Positions 53,679 to 63,389 of a stretch of DNA of 64,000 bases are shown piece after piece (position 1 is the first letter of the stretch; each line of letters starts with the position of its first letter). Made by a program: the position numbers and the translations under genes. The notes below the pieces were generated by a model that worked only from the letters and a program-made list of their open reading frames with translations, ran no database searches and was not told where the DNA came from. This DNA comes from Chloroflexota bacterium (GTDB lineage Bacteria > Chloroflexota > Anaerolineae > Anaerolineales > Villigracilaceae), in contig JACRLC010000015.1 in assembly GCA_016235425.1 (NCBI GenBank), positions 1 through 64,000 of the forward strand. The letters run 5' to 3'.

Positions 53679-56321
53679 ATGGAATTCACAGGCGAACGCT
53701 ATATACCGCAACTAGATACTCCAGAAATAAGTTACGAACATTGGCACAGATATTTGTATGCCAGTCATCTCGTAAAAGGTAAAAAAATTCTTGATATTGC
53801 CTGTGGCGAAGGTTATGGCAGCTATCTACTTGCTCAAACTGCAAAACATGTGGTTGGTGTAGATATCAGCGTTGATGCCATCAACCACGCAACAAGTACT
53901 TATAACCGAAAGAATCTTGAATTTAAATCAGGCTCTCTAGTGCATATCCCGATTGAAAAAAAAACCGTCTTTGACGGAATCGTTTCATTTGAAAGTGTAG
54001 AACATATAAGTCAAGATAGCCAAGAGATATTCCTAAAAGAGGTAAAGAGACTTCTCAAACCTAATGGGTTTTTACTTATATCGACCCCCAATAAACTAGC
54101 TTATAGTGATGTTACTGGCTATAAAAATGAGTTCCACATCAAAGAATTTTATGTTCAAGAGTTTCAGAATTTCTTGGGAGGATTTTTCAAACACATAAAG
54201 TTATTGGGGCAAAGAATTTATCCCATTTCTTATATTTGGAATTACGATTCCAAAGAAGAAACCAATTATGTAGAAGAGTACAGAATATCTGAGACGCCAG
54301 ATGGATTTCGTCCTACAAACGAACAGAAAACCCCCTTATACATTTTAGCCTTATGTTCTGACACAGAGATTTCATTACCTTTGACATCAGTGCAAGTTGA
54401 CCTGTCTGAAAAAATTCTAAAAATCCAAAATCAAAAAATCTATCAACTGGATACCAAGTTAAATGAAAACAATCAAATCATTAAAGATTTAAGAGACCAG
54501 ATTGATAAGCAAAAACAGCTTATTCAATCTCTTGCTTCACAAGCGCTTGAAAAAGAGCAAGCAATACAAGTGCTTACAGCTCAATCGTTAGCATCACAAA
54601 TAACCCAAAAAGGACAGGCAACACTAGAGCTCACGAATCAAGCGACTGAAAAAGAACAGGCAATACTGGCGCTCACGAATCAAGCGACTGAAAAGGAACA
54701 GGCAATACTGGCGCTCACGAATCAAGCGACTGAAAAAGAACAGGCAATACTGGCGCTCACGAATCAAGCGACTGAAAAGGAACAGGCAATACTGGCGCTC
54801 ACGAATCAAGCGACTGAAAAGGAACAGGCAATACTGGCGCTCACGGAACTAGTGATTGAAAAAGAGAGGATGAAAGTTCAAGCCGAAGCAACTTTAGCTC
54901 AAAAAGATGAAGACCTGAAGAATATCTCCTCCCAAATCATTGAAATTAAGGCCAGTACAGCTTGGAGAATAATTCAATGGTTGTGGCAAATTCGCCTATT
55001 TTTTGCACCATCAGGTAGCCGCCGTGAACAATTAGGGCGATTAGGCATGCGAGCTTTGAGAGTTTTACGCAATGAAGGTTTGGCGGCATCTATTCAAGCA
55101 ACGCTACGAAATTTTGGTGTAGTCAGTAGCCCAAGTTCGGTCAATAAAAATATTCCATCTACATCTGAGCCAACTACAACCTTGATTGATGAACAAATTG
55201 AAAACCCTGAACTATTAGACGGCAGTAATCCCAGTCTAGTTATTGAGAATGTTTCATCCATATCCGAACCAACTGCAACCTTGATTGATGAGCAAATTGA
55301 AAGCTCTGGACTATTTGACGGCAATTGGTATCTTGCACAATATCCCGAGATCAAAGATATTAACATGAATCCGTTGCAACACTATCTAAGCATCGGTGTG
55401 TTTCAAGGCTACAACCCGAATCCACTTTTTAATACGTCAATATATGCAAAAACGCAGGGTTTAAGCCCCAAAGATGCATTGCTTCATTTCTACAATAGTC
55501 AACGCCTATTATCCCCTGGCGCCTATCGCAATACCGATGTTTTGTTATCAGTCCAGCATGCCTATCAAACAAATACCAAAACAATCTTAATTGAAGATCG
55601 ACGATCAGATCGAAGACGTTTCGCCGTCTACTTCCAGTGTGGCTCTGGCTCATTGCACCATCAGTGGTTTTACAACGGCCCAAGACCATGGGATTTAATT
55701 GTCAACCACTATGACGATACTTATGTTGGCAAAATCCCTTGTGAAATTGAATTCCAACAGGTAGGCCTGCTACCGGGCACTAAATTTACCTTTTTCTCAA
55801 CACTCCTAACAAATTGGCCACACTATCTTTCCGGATATGATTACGTCTTTCTACTTGATGATGACATCTTGATCAGTGAAGCAGAAATAACTAATCTCTT
55901 CACGATTGCACTGGATCATTCCCTTGACTTAGCACAAGCGAGTCTTTCACCAGATTCTTATTGCGCTCATCCAGTATTTAAAAACCCGGGCACAACAGGG
56001 CTTCGATATGTAAATGCTGTTGAGATTATGATGCCAATATTATCTAAACGTGCACTAAAAACAGGAGGACACATATTTAGCCAGACCATTAGCGGCTGGG
56101 GACTTGATGTTGCGTTAGGGCAATTGGTTATGGACCAACTTAAAGGTAAGGCTGCTGTTATTGATGATGTTGTTGCTAAGCATATAAAACCAATTGACGT
56201 GGACAATGGATCATTTTATCGTATGCTCCACAATTCGCTGATATATCCTGAAATTGAACTAACACATCTTCAAAAGATTTATGGAGTTGGCAAGAGCTTC
56301 TATGAGATGTCCAATGATTAG
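53679..56321 (+). CDS. mosaic protein: methyltransferase, coiled coil with tandem repeats, DUF707-like domain
   Basis: An 880-residue protein. Residues 1-235 are a class I methyltransferase (FTGERYIPQ; ILDIACGEGYGSYLLAQ; VSFESVEHI). A long coiled coil spans about 245-425 and includes five copies of a 14-residue repeat, ATEKEQAILALTNQ (about 322-391). A conserved linker follows near 430 (STAWRIIQWLWQIRLF, then PSGSRREQL). Around 550 a YLAQYPEIKD ... NPLQHYLSIG motif appears, as often found beside glycosyltransferases. The C-terminal part (about 600-870) resembles DUF707 (WFYNGPRPWDLIVNHYDD, YVFLLDDDILISEAE, SGWGLDVALG), a glycosyltransferase-like family better known from plants. It probably methylates and extends the surface glycan. 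Confidence 0.75.
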   Translation: MEFTGERYIPQLDTPEISYEHWHRYLYASHLVKGKKILDIACGEGYGSYLLAQTAKHVVGVDISVDAINHATSTYNRKNLEFKSGSLVHIPIEKKTVFDGIVSFESVEHISQDSQEIFLKEVKRLLKPNGFLLISTPNKLAYSDVTGYKNEFHIKEFYVQEFQNFLGGFFKHIKLLGQRIYPISYIWNYDSKEETNYVEEYRISETPDGFRPTNEQKTPLYILALCSDTEISLPLTSVQVDLSEKILKIQNQKIYQLDTKLNENNQIIKDLRDQIDKQKQLIQSLASQALEKEQAIQVLTAQSLASQITQKGQATLELTNQATEKEQAILALTNQATEKEQAILALTNQATEKEQAILALTNQATEKEQAILALTNQATEKEQAILALTELVIEKERMKVQAEATLAQKDEDLKNISSQIIEIKASTAWRIIQWLWQIRLFFAPSGSRREQLGRLGMRALRVLRNEGLAASIQATLRNFGVVSSPSSVNKNIPSTSEPTTTLIDEQIENPELLDGSNPSLVIENVSSISEPTATLIDEQIESSGLFDGNWYLAQYPEIKDINMNPLQHYLSIGVFQGYNPNPLFNTSIYAKTQGLSPKDALLHFYNSQRLLSPGAYRNTDVLLSVQHAYQTNTKTILIEDRRSDRRRFAVYFQCGSGSLHHQWFYNGPRPWDLIVNHYDDTYVGKIPCEIEFQQVGLLPGTKFTFFSTLLTNWPHYLSGYDYVFLLDDDILISEAEITNLFTIALDHSLDLAQASLSPDSYCAHPVFKNPGTTGLRYVNAVEIMMPILSKRALKTGGHIFSQTISGWGLDVALGQLVMDQLKGKAAVIDDVVAKHIKPIDVDNGSFYRMLHNSLIYPEIELTHLQKIYGVGKSFYEMSND
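54639..54848 (+). repeat. 42-bp tandem repeat, five units, within a coding sequence
   Basis: Five near-identical 42-bp units (beginning CAAGCGACTGAAAA) encode QATEKEQAILALTN heptad-pair repeats. The units differ mainly at one position (GAAAAAGAA or GAAAAGGAA) in the order A, G, A, G, G, which suggests that an 84-bp pair was duplicated. Flanking sequence shows older, decayed units. Fourteen residues equal two heptads, so unit gain or loss keeps both the frame and the coiled-coil register. Confidence 0.9.
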
Positions 56322-56837
56322 GAAATGTTATGAACTTCAGAAGACAAGAGCGAAGGTGTTGACGAACTTTTAAAGCATCGGGATTGCAAACGCCAGAAAA
56401 TGAAGGAATCACACAACATTTGCTGAGTATGCCTGAGGCATGGGCCAATCTGCGACGACGTGCCGCCTAGATAAAACTTCGCTTCACGACCCACTGTCAT
56501 GGCAGTAAAATAAAGTTCTTCTTGGTTTCTGGTAATCTGTATGATGATAAGTTTTTTTATCAACGTCAGAATAAAGCGATAAATGCTTGATTTTCATTTG
56601 CTATATTGCTGGGTATGGTTTTATAGTTGTTCTCAGAGTTTACCCCCCTAAACTTTATAACAGGCTCTAAGAGAGCGTTTCTTAAATCGCTACAATCTTC
56701 TCAAATTCAAACAATAAACCCGTTTGTACACGGATTTCATGGACAACACGGATTTTATAAAGGGTTATCCGTGCCATCTGCATAAAGATAGAGTCTCTAA
56801 GCACCATAAACAAAATCAGCTATCTTTGGAGGATACA
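56322..56837. other. 516-base intergenic region, possible gene remnant
   Basis: At about 56359-56470 a plus-strand frame reads TFKASGLQTPENEGITQHLL and ends LRRRAA before a stop. It looks coding and may be the last 35 codons of a lost small gene, family unknown. At about 56733-56785, CACGGATTTCATGG and ATCCGTG form an imperfect inverted spacer repeat. TATCTTTGGAGG at the right end is the ribosome site of the next gene. Nothing else is recognisable. Confidence 0.4.
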
Positions 56838-58706
56838 ATGATTGAATCGTCGGAATTAATTAGTATCTATAAGCCAAATTTGTTAAAGAAAAAAATCGAA
56901 ACAGAGTTACTGACCATTGCAATTTCCCTTGTAAAGAATGAGGGGGATATCATCGCGGCATGGACCTCTCACATTTGTAAGTTATTTGACATGGTTTATA
57001 TTGTTGATCATTCATCGATTGACGGGACCAGGGAATTCCTTTTTGAGATGGCCCAAAAGGAAAATAATGTTCACCTAATTGCATTTGAGCATCCAGGATA
57101 TTTTCAAGCAGAGATCACAAATCACCTGGCTGAGATTGCCGCGCGCGATTATCCTAATGCCTGGATTTTTCCGCTTGATGCAGATGAATTTTTATCGATA
57201 ACAAGCAAAGCTGAGTTTTTATCAATTATCCAAAAAATTGAGACAGATCGAGTTTTACAATTGCGCTGGAGAAATTGCGTACCGTTGTCCCTTTCAGCAG
57301 ACAATGAGTTTACAGATATTTCACCTTGCTTAATACCGCCTCATCAAGGAACTTTCAAGAAACTCGCATTACATTCGTCAACATATCTCAACAATAATTA
57401 TCAGTTTATGCAGGGAAATCACGAGTTGCAAGATGGCTCTGGTAATTTAATTAATCGAGACGTTCTAATAGATTTCGCTGATCTTTATCATGTGCCAATT
57501 CGCAGTTATTATCATTTTTCCCTCAAATGTATGCAAGGCAATTTGGCCTATAATGCACTTCCAAATGAGCGCAAAGATGCCGGACAAGGATCCCACTGGA
57601 AAATCATGATGGAAAAAGTATTGCAGGATGGTGTTTTGAGTCCAGCTATGATTCGTGGATTTATTGCACATTATGGTGAGCCGCATTTAGTTAACGACAG
57701 TGGCGTCACTATTTATAGTTTGATAGATTCTGGTTGGGTCTGCGCTCCCCTTAACTTCCCCCATTTGCCGCTTCCAAAAGTATCACGTCTATATAAGTAT
57801 ATAAACATGGCAAAACAAATCTTGGAAGAAAATCACAAACCAGAGTTTGAAAATTTTTTTAGAATTGTGAATAAAAATAACGCTTCAACAGTATTTGAAC
57901 AATTAGGTGAAAATCTGCGTTGTGCAAATTCTAGTAAATTTATTAGTATGCCACAGGTTACGCACAAGGACTCGGAGAAAATTGCAGAGATAAAACTTCT
58001 GCATCAGTTTATATCAAAAGCTTACACACAACATGAAATGCCGGTTCCATCTGCGTGGGAATCTCACGTTCCATTTTTATTTTGTCTATTAGATTTTGTT
58101 AGACCAAGACGTTTCGTAGAGCTTGGGACACACTTCGGTAATTGTTTTTTTGCAGCATGTCAAGCTTCACTTGATATGCAATCAGCGATTGAGTGCATCG
58201 GAATCGATACTTGGGAAGGAGATCAACATGCCGGTTATTATAACAATGATGTTTATAAGGATTTCGTGTATATCCTGAACAACAATTATTATGATGTTGG
58301 AAAATATATTCGTAAGACATTTGATGAAGCTAGTTTTCAGTTTGAATCAGGCTCTATAGATCTGCTTCACATTGACGGCTTACATACTTATGAAGCTGTG
58401 GCGCGTGATTTTGAGACGTGGCTCCCAAAGATGTCTGATTGCGGTCTCGTCATGTTTCACGATACACAAGAACGAGGAAATGACTTTGGGGTATGGAAAC
58501 TTTGGGATGAGGTCAAAAGTATCTATCCGTCGTTCAATTTCGAACATGGACACGGCTTGGGGATCTTATTAGTTGGAAATAATCCTTCACCACATGTCCA
58601 TAGTTTATTTGATATACTCACACAAGTCGATTTTGCGAATTTTATGAAATTCTTTTTCTCTCATGTTGGAAAACTGTCACCGATCAACAAGAAAGCAAAG
58701 GTTTAA
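56838..58706 (+). CDS. mosaic protein: GT2-like glycosyltransferase + class I methyltransferase
   Basis: A 622-residue two-domain protein. Residues 22-300 are GT2-like (LTIAISLVKNEGDIIAAW, VYIVDHSSIDGTREFLFE, IFPLDADEFL with the metal-binding D-x-D, and a late WKIMMEK). Residues 400-620 form a methyltransferase ([70 protein letters not shown]) that is strikingly similar to the first domain of the protein at 60227. GGAGG precedes the ATG at 56838; an earlier frame start is rejected. Domain order is reversed relative to that neighbour, which shows module shuffling. The product probably modifies the surface polysaccharide. Confidence 0.82.
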   Translation: MIESSELISIYKPNLLKKKIETELLTIAISLVKNEGDIIAAWTSHICKLFDMVYIVDHSSIDGTREFLFEMAQKENNVHLIAFEHPGYFQAEITNHLAEIAARDYPNAWIFPLDADEFLSITSKAEFLSIIQKIETDRVLQLRWRNCVPLSLSADNEFTDISPCLIPPHQGTFKKLALHSSTYLNNNYQFMQGNHELQDGSGNLINRDVLIDFADLYHVPIRSYYHFSLKCMQGNLAYNALPNERKDAGQGSHWKIMMEKVLQDGVLSPAMIRGFIAHYGEPHLVNDSGVTIYSLIDSGWVCAPLNFPHLPLPKVSRLYKYINMAKQILEENHKPEFENFFRIVNKNNASTVFEQLGENLRCANSSKFISMPQVTHKDSEKIAEIKLLHQFISKAYTQHEMPVPSAWESHVPFLFCLLDFVRPRRFVELGTHFGNCFFAACQASLDMQSAIECIGIDTWEGDQHAGYYNNDVYKDFVYILNNNYYDVGKYIRKTFDEASFQFESGSIDLLHIDGLHTYEAVARDFETWLPKMSDCGLVMFHDTQERGNDFGVWKLWDEVKSIYPSFNFEHGHGLGILLVGNNPSPHVHSLFDILTQVDFANFMKFFFSHVGKLSPINKKAKV

Positions 58707-58977
58707 ACCGATTTTCTCTTTTTAAGTTAGATAAGTATCCTTTCTTTCTACTGATGTTTGAATTATTAATTTCCGTTCAAAACAACGATTTTACGAGAGG
58801 AAATTGGATTTTCAAGCGGAAATTATTTTTTCAAAATTCAGTAACTCTATTCGGTGTTCTTCCATTTGACGGTTTCCATTTTCGTGTGCTTGATTGTATA
58901 TCAATTTGTTTTACTCAAAATAAGCTATAGGTTACATCGGCTATAAGATTATATTCTCAAAGAGAGGTTGACATCAG
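58707..58977. other. 271-base AT-rich intergenic region
   Basis: Strongly AT-rich, with no coding frame and no convincing promoter boxes or hairpins. An AGAGAGG ribosome site lies shortly before the sulfotransferase ATG at 58978. Confidence 0.4.
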
Positions 58978-59760
58978 ATGGATCGACAAGAATTAATTAA
59001 ATTGATTGACTCTGAAAGACAAAATCCTTACAGTAGTCTCTCGTATCATGCATGGGTATCAACAAAGTTCAAGTATTTTTTTGTTGGAATTCCCAAGGTT
59101 GCAGGTACCAAAATCAAACTTATGCTTCAACACATTGAGGGTTATCCAATACCTGAATTTGTCGGTGAAATTCATAGCAGGGAGAATCTCAATTATCCGT
59201 TCGTGAAAAAGTTAACAGATTTTAATACAGAAGAAGCACTCCAAATTTTGACATCCCCTGAGTGGTTTCGTTTTTCCTTTGTGCGTAACCCATATGATAG
59301 GCTCTTCTCAACTTACAAATCAAAGATTGGGGATAATGAAAATATGGAGAACGAAGAACTTCGTAATAGTTTGCGGAGGTCATTTGGGTATCCTCTTCGT
59401 GATGGTCAACCCGCGGGTAGAATTGCATTCAGAGATTTTGTGCGGTTCGTACAGGCTTTACAAGGTAGACCTCAAGATGACCATTGGCAGTTGCAAACAA
59501 AACTTTTGATGCATGATGTGATTAAGTATGATTTTATTGGGCGAATGGAGAAGTTTAGTGAGCATTTTAGCCTAGTGTTGTACAAATTAGGTGCTCCCAT
59601 CGAAGATGTATCCAGCGTTGCAGGGCTTGTAAACGAGACCACGAAAATTTACAACGCTGCAGTATACGACAAGGAACTTGCTGACATCGTATACGAAATA
59701 TATAAGGAAGACTTCTTATTTCTAGGCTATGACAGAGACAGTTGGTTATTTGACTACTAA
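58978..59760 (+). CDS. PAPS-dependent carbohydrate sulfotransferase (Sulfotransfer_2-like)
   Basis: A 260-residue enzyme resembling the HNK-1/chondroitin sulfotransferase group. The 5'-phosphosulfate loop is in FFVGIPKVAGTKIKLML near residue 35, and the 3'-phosphate element is FSFVRNPYDRLFSTYKSKIG near residue 98 (Arg, Asn-Pro, Ser). The segment DHWQLQTKLL and KYDFIGRMEKFSEHF later match the family's distal region. It transfers sulfate from PAPS to a sugar hydroxyl. No PAPS-synthesis genes are in the window. With the gene at 52854 it suggests a sulfated glycan. Composition is AT-rich like the surrounding genes. Confidence 0.8.
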   Translation: MDRQELIKLIDSERQNPYSSLSYHAWVSTKFKYFFVGIPKVAGTKIKLMLQHIEGYPIPEFVGEIHSRENLNYPFVKKLTDFNTEEALQILTSPEWFRFSFVRNPYDRLFSTYKSKIGDNENMENEELRNSLRRSFGYPLRDGQPAGRIAFRDFVRFVQALQGRPQDDHWQLQTKLLMHDVIKYDFIGRMEKFSEHFSLVLYKLGAPIEDVSSVAGLVNETTKIYNAAVYDKELADIVYEIYKEDFLFLGYDRDSWLFDY

Positions 59761-59834
59761 AATTTGACCAAGTATACGCGAATAAGAAAGCCCTTATTGA
59801 TGTCTTTATACGATGTAAGCCACTTTCCGTATAA

Positions 59835-60165
59835 GGAATCTATCGTTCATACATAGATTCGGGATACTATTATGCACAAATCAGTCGTTGTTTAGAGTAC
59901 TTCCCTAGGAGCAAATTAAGATTGTCCTATTTGATGATCTACAACGAGACCCGTACCTATTAATTCTTGAAACATTCATTGGTAATGATTACTACAGATC
60001 AGAAAACTTTTGCTAAAACATGAAAATCCTCATATTCCAGAAAACGATAAGTATATACAAGCGCCAATTGCGCCTAAATTTCGAGCCTTTCTAAAGGATC
60101 ATTGTCGAGAACATAATGCCAATCTGGCACAGTTCCTGGATAGGGATTTATCGCATTGGCAATAA
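59835..60165 (+). pseudogene. C-terminal remnant of a third sulfotransferase
   Basis: Reading across at least two frame changes, the segment gives YRSYIDSGYYYAQISRCLEY, FPRSKLR, then IVLFDDLQRDPYLLILETFI, then KFRAFLKDHCREHNANLAQF and LDRDLSHWQ before a TAA at 60163-60165. The order Y..Q...YFPR, LFDDLQRDP and L..LDRDLSHW is the typical C-terminal layout of sulfotransferases of the heparan N-sulfotransferase type. The PAPS-binding N-terminal part is missing. The frameshifts and the lack of a start mark it as a decayed gene. It belongs to a different sulfotransferase subfamily from the intact gene just upstream. Confidence 0.7.
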
Positions 60166-60226
60166 ACCATCCCATTCTTCTACTCATTGGAGAAAACAAA
60201 AAGCGTGGTTTTAGGAGTTCTAAAAC

Positions 60227-63200
60227 ATGAAGTTAAAAGACTTGAAAGTTATTAATCCTCTTGATCATCCTATTTGTTTAACCAAACCTATGCGATTGGC
60301 ATATCCCCCGGCATGGGTCGAACATATTCCTTTCGCTATGTTTTTGATGGACCTTGCTCGCCCACAAGTATTGGTTGAACTAGGCACTCATTCGGGAAAT
60401 TCTTACAATGCCTTTTGTCAGGCCGTCAAACAACTAGGCTTGAATACTCGGTGTTATGCCGTGGACACGTGGGAAGGAGACGAACATGCAGGATTTTATG
60501 GTCCTGAAATCCTTGCAAATCTTCATGAACATCACGATCCATTATATGGGGAATTTTCTCGTCTCATTCGAAGTACTTTTGACGATGCAGTTAATTATTT
60601 TTCTGATGGGTCAATAGATCTTCTCCATATTGACGGTTTGCATACTTACGAAGCTGTAAAGCATGATTTTGAAATCTGGCTTCCAAAGTTAAGCGATCAT
60701 GCGGTGGTTTTGTTTCACGACACAAATGTGCGTGAGCGCGGCTTCGGCGTTTGGACATTATGGATGGAACTTAAACAACGATACCGATCTTTTGAATTTT
60801 TCCATGGACATGGTCTAGGAGTATTACAAGTTGGGAGGATGCCTGTCCCCGAACTAGAGCTGTTTTTTTCCATGACCGATAATCAATCAAAAAGAGCGAG
60901 GGAGTTTTTCTTTACTCTCGGTTCTCGGCTCTCTACGGTTATGGAGGAAGAACAGAAAGTTCAGGCACTAACAACGCAAGTGGCCGAACGCGATCAGCTG
61001 ATCCAAACCTACTCAACGCAAGTGGCCGAGCGCGATCGGGTAATTCAGACGCTCTCAACACAGATGACCGAACACGAGCGGTCTGCGCAAGTGCTTCTGG
61101 AAAAAATAGCTGAAGCCAATAAGAAGGTGGCATCCATTTCAACACATTTGAGTGAGCGCGAACAAATTCTACAAGCCCTGAATACCAAATTATGGGAAAT
61201 CTATGGAAGCCGTGCCTGGCGGCTTATTCAATTTTTATGGAAGATTCGGCTCGTACTCATTCCGCATGGCAGTCGAAGGGAAAATATATTGAGATTTGCC
61301 AAACAAGTATTAAGAGGCAAAACACTAAAAAGAAGCAAGAAGAATGTCTCTCATGAGATAACAGTTCAGCCTAAACAGAGTGGAGGAGGCCATATTATCT
61401 CTATTTCACCAGTATCCATAGGAAACACGCTCAAAGCTCATACAGAGCCAATTGATATAATCATATGCGTACATAACGCTTTGGAAGATACGCTCAATTG
61501 TCTTGAAACAATTGAATTGCACACTAAACAACCATATAACATCGTTCTTGTTGATGATGGAAGCAATGAAGAGACCCGAAATTACTTAGGCGATTTTGCC
61601 ACTTCTCGGAACCACTGTTCATTGATAAGGAATGAAGTGGCTAAAGGATATACCCGGGCAGCCAACCAGGGATTAATTGCATCGAATTCCAAATACGTCA
61701 TATTATTAAATAGTGATACCCTTGTTGGGCCTGAATGGTTGGACCGTTTATATACCGCCATTACATCCAAAGATCAAATTGGTGTGGCCGGTCCTCTCTC
61801 TAACACTGCCTCCTGGCAATCCATCCCCCAACTAAGTGAGAATAGTGACTGGGCCGCCAATCCCCTGCCAGATGGAATGACTGTTGAGCAGATGAGTGAA
61901 ATGATAGCTCGACAGTCAGCATATCTGTATCCGGAAGTGCCTCTCCTCAATGGCTTCTGCATGATGATGCGACGCGAGCTTTTGCATGACATTGGCTATT
62001 TTGATGAGGAGAACTTCAGCGCTGGTTATGGTGAAGAGGATGATTTCAACTTAAGGGCGCGCAAGGCAGGTTGGAAGTTAGTCATTGCTGACGATGTTTA
62101 TATCTACCATGCTCAATCGAAAAGTTACTCAAATGAACGGCGGCATGCATTGGGAGCCCGTGCAGGTGAAAATTTACGAAAAAAGCATGGGAACGATGTC
62201 ATTCAACAAAGTGTCCAATTCATGCACCCTAATCGAGTGATGGAAGGCATCAGGGCCAGAAGCGAAGCTATGTTGGGTGCCCAGGATTGTTTGAACAAGG
62301 GGCGAAGAAAGTTTGCTGGAAAAAGGGTACTTTTCATTCTTCCAGTCAATGGCGTAGGTGGAGGAGCTAATGTAGTCATTGACGAGGCCAGGTGCATGCG
62401 TTCCATGGGAGTGGACGCCCAAATTTTTAATTTGTTCCAATATCAAGATGGTTTCTTTCGCAATTACCCACATTTGGACATTCCCACTATCGCTGGAAAC
62501 ATTGAGGATATTGCCAGTATAGGTAAATCTTTTGATGCGGTCATAGCCACAATCAATACGTCGGTCAAGTGGCTGAAACCATTGGAGGCTTCAAGTATAG
62601 TTCTTGGTTACTACATACAAGGCTTTGAAGTTTTTATGTATCCGGAAGGCTCCGAAGATGCCCAAAATGCGCTAAACTCCTATACTCTCATTGACCGCAT
62701 AAAGCATTTTACAAAAACCAAATGGGTCCAAAAAATGGTTTTGGAGAACACCGGTGCAAATAGCGACGTCATTGGGATCAGCGTAAATACTGATCTTTTC
62801 CGCCCGCGAGACATGCGCATGTTTGATGCCAGACCTGTTCGGGTAGTTGCCATGATCCGGCAATGGTCGCCGTATCGCAATCCAGAATTAACCATGTCAG
62901 TCCTGAAGCGTATCAAAAACACCTTTGGCGAGACGGTGACAATTCAACTTTTCGGCTCAAGGGATGTTCGTAATACAGAGATGACACTCCCACTGGATTT
63001 CGATTGGGAGCAGTATGGATTATTGTTACAGCCGCAGGTGGCAAACTTGCTCAGCAGTGCGGATATCTTCGTTGATTTTTCTGGTCACCAAGCCATGGGC
63101 TTAACAGCCTTGGAAGCCATGTCCTGCGGCTGCGCGGTCATCGTTCCGGAAAATGGCGGTGCGACCGAATTCGTGACAGACAGAAAAAATGGCTTGGTCG

Positions 63201-63367
63201 TAGATACCCACAACGAAGAAGCTTGTTACAGCGCCTTGAAATTGCTCGTCGAGGATGGCGAATTGAGAAAAAACATTCAAATTGCTGGCATAAAAGACGT
63301 CACTCGTTATTCTCCTGAGACAGCCAGTTATAGAATCTTGCGCTCTCTGTTCGGTGACAATAATTAA
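60227..63367 (+). CDS. mosaic protein: methyltransferase, coiled coil, GT2 and GT4
   Basis: A 1046-residue protein with three enzymatic modules. Residues 25-205 form a methyltransferase ([49 protein letters not shown]) almost duplicating the C-terminal domain encoded at 56838. A coiled coil of repeated STQVAERD-like units spans about 240-320, then a linker ([25 protein letters not shown]) like that of the protein at 53679. Residues 409-670 are GT2 ([67 protein letters not shown]), of the rhamnosyltransferase-like type. Residues 700-1040 are GT4 ([33 protein letters not shown]). It may assemble several residues of the rhamnose-containing polymer. Confidence 0.85.
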   Translation: MKLKDLKVINPLDHPICLTKPMRLAYPPAWVEHIPFAMFLMDLARPQVLVELGTHSGNSYNAFCQAVKQLGLNTRCYAVDTWEGDEHAGFYGPEILANLHEHHDPLYGEFSRLIRSTFDDAVNYFSDGSIDLLHIDGLHTYEAVKHDFEIWLPKLSDHAVVLFHDTNVRERGFGVWTLWMELKQRYRSFEFFHGHGLGVLQVGRMPVPELELFFSMTDNQSKRAREFFFTLGSRLSTVMEEEQKVQALTTQVAERDQLIQTYSTQVAERDRVIQTLSTQMTEHERSAQVLLEKIAEANKKVASISTHLSEREQILQALNTKLWEIYGSRAWRLIQFLWKIRLVLIPHGSRRENILRFAKQVLRGKTLKRSKKNVSHEITVQPKQSGGGHIISISPVSIGNTLKAHTEPIDIIICVHNALEDTLNCLETIELHTKQPYNIVLVDDGSNEETRNYLGDFATSRNHCSLIRNEVAKGYTRAANQGLIASNSKYVILLNSDTLVGPEWLDRLYTAITSKDQIGVAGPLSNTASWQSIPQLSENSDWAANPLPDGMTVEQMSEMIARQSAYLYPEVPLLNGFCMMMRRELLHDIGYFDEENFSAGYGEEDDFNLRARKAGWKLVIADDVYIYHAQSKSYSNERRHALGARAGENLRKKHGNDVIQQSVQFMHPNRVMEGIRARSEAMLGAQDCLNKGRRKFAGKRVLFILPVNGVGGGANVVIDEARCMRSMGVDAQIFNLFQYQDGFFRNYPHLDIPTIAGNIEDIASIGKSFDAVIATINTSVKWLKPLEASSIVLGYYIQGFEVFMYPEGSEDAQNALNSYTLIDRIKHFTKTKWVQKMVLENTGANSDVIGISVNTDLFRPRDMRMFDARPVRVVAMIRQWSPYRNPELTMSVLKRIKNTFGETVTIQLFGSRDVRNTEMTLPLDFDWEQYGLLLQPQVANLLSSADIFVDFSGHQAMGLTALEAMSCGCAVIVPENGGATEFVTDRKNGLVVDTHNEEACYSALKLLVEDGELRKNIQIAGIKDVTRYSPETASYRILRSLFGDNN

Positions 63368-63389
63368 ATACCAAATTGGAATCCCAATA

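Noticed and set aside
54624-54851. Possible CRISPR-like array
   Set aside because: Units are contiguous 42-bp tandem repeats without spacers, inside a coding frame, and no cas gene is present.
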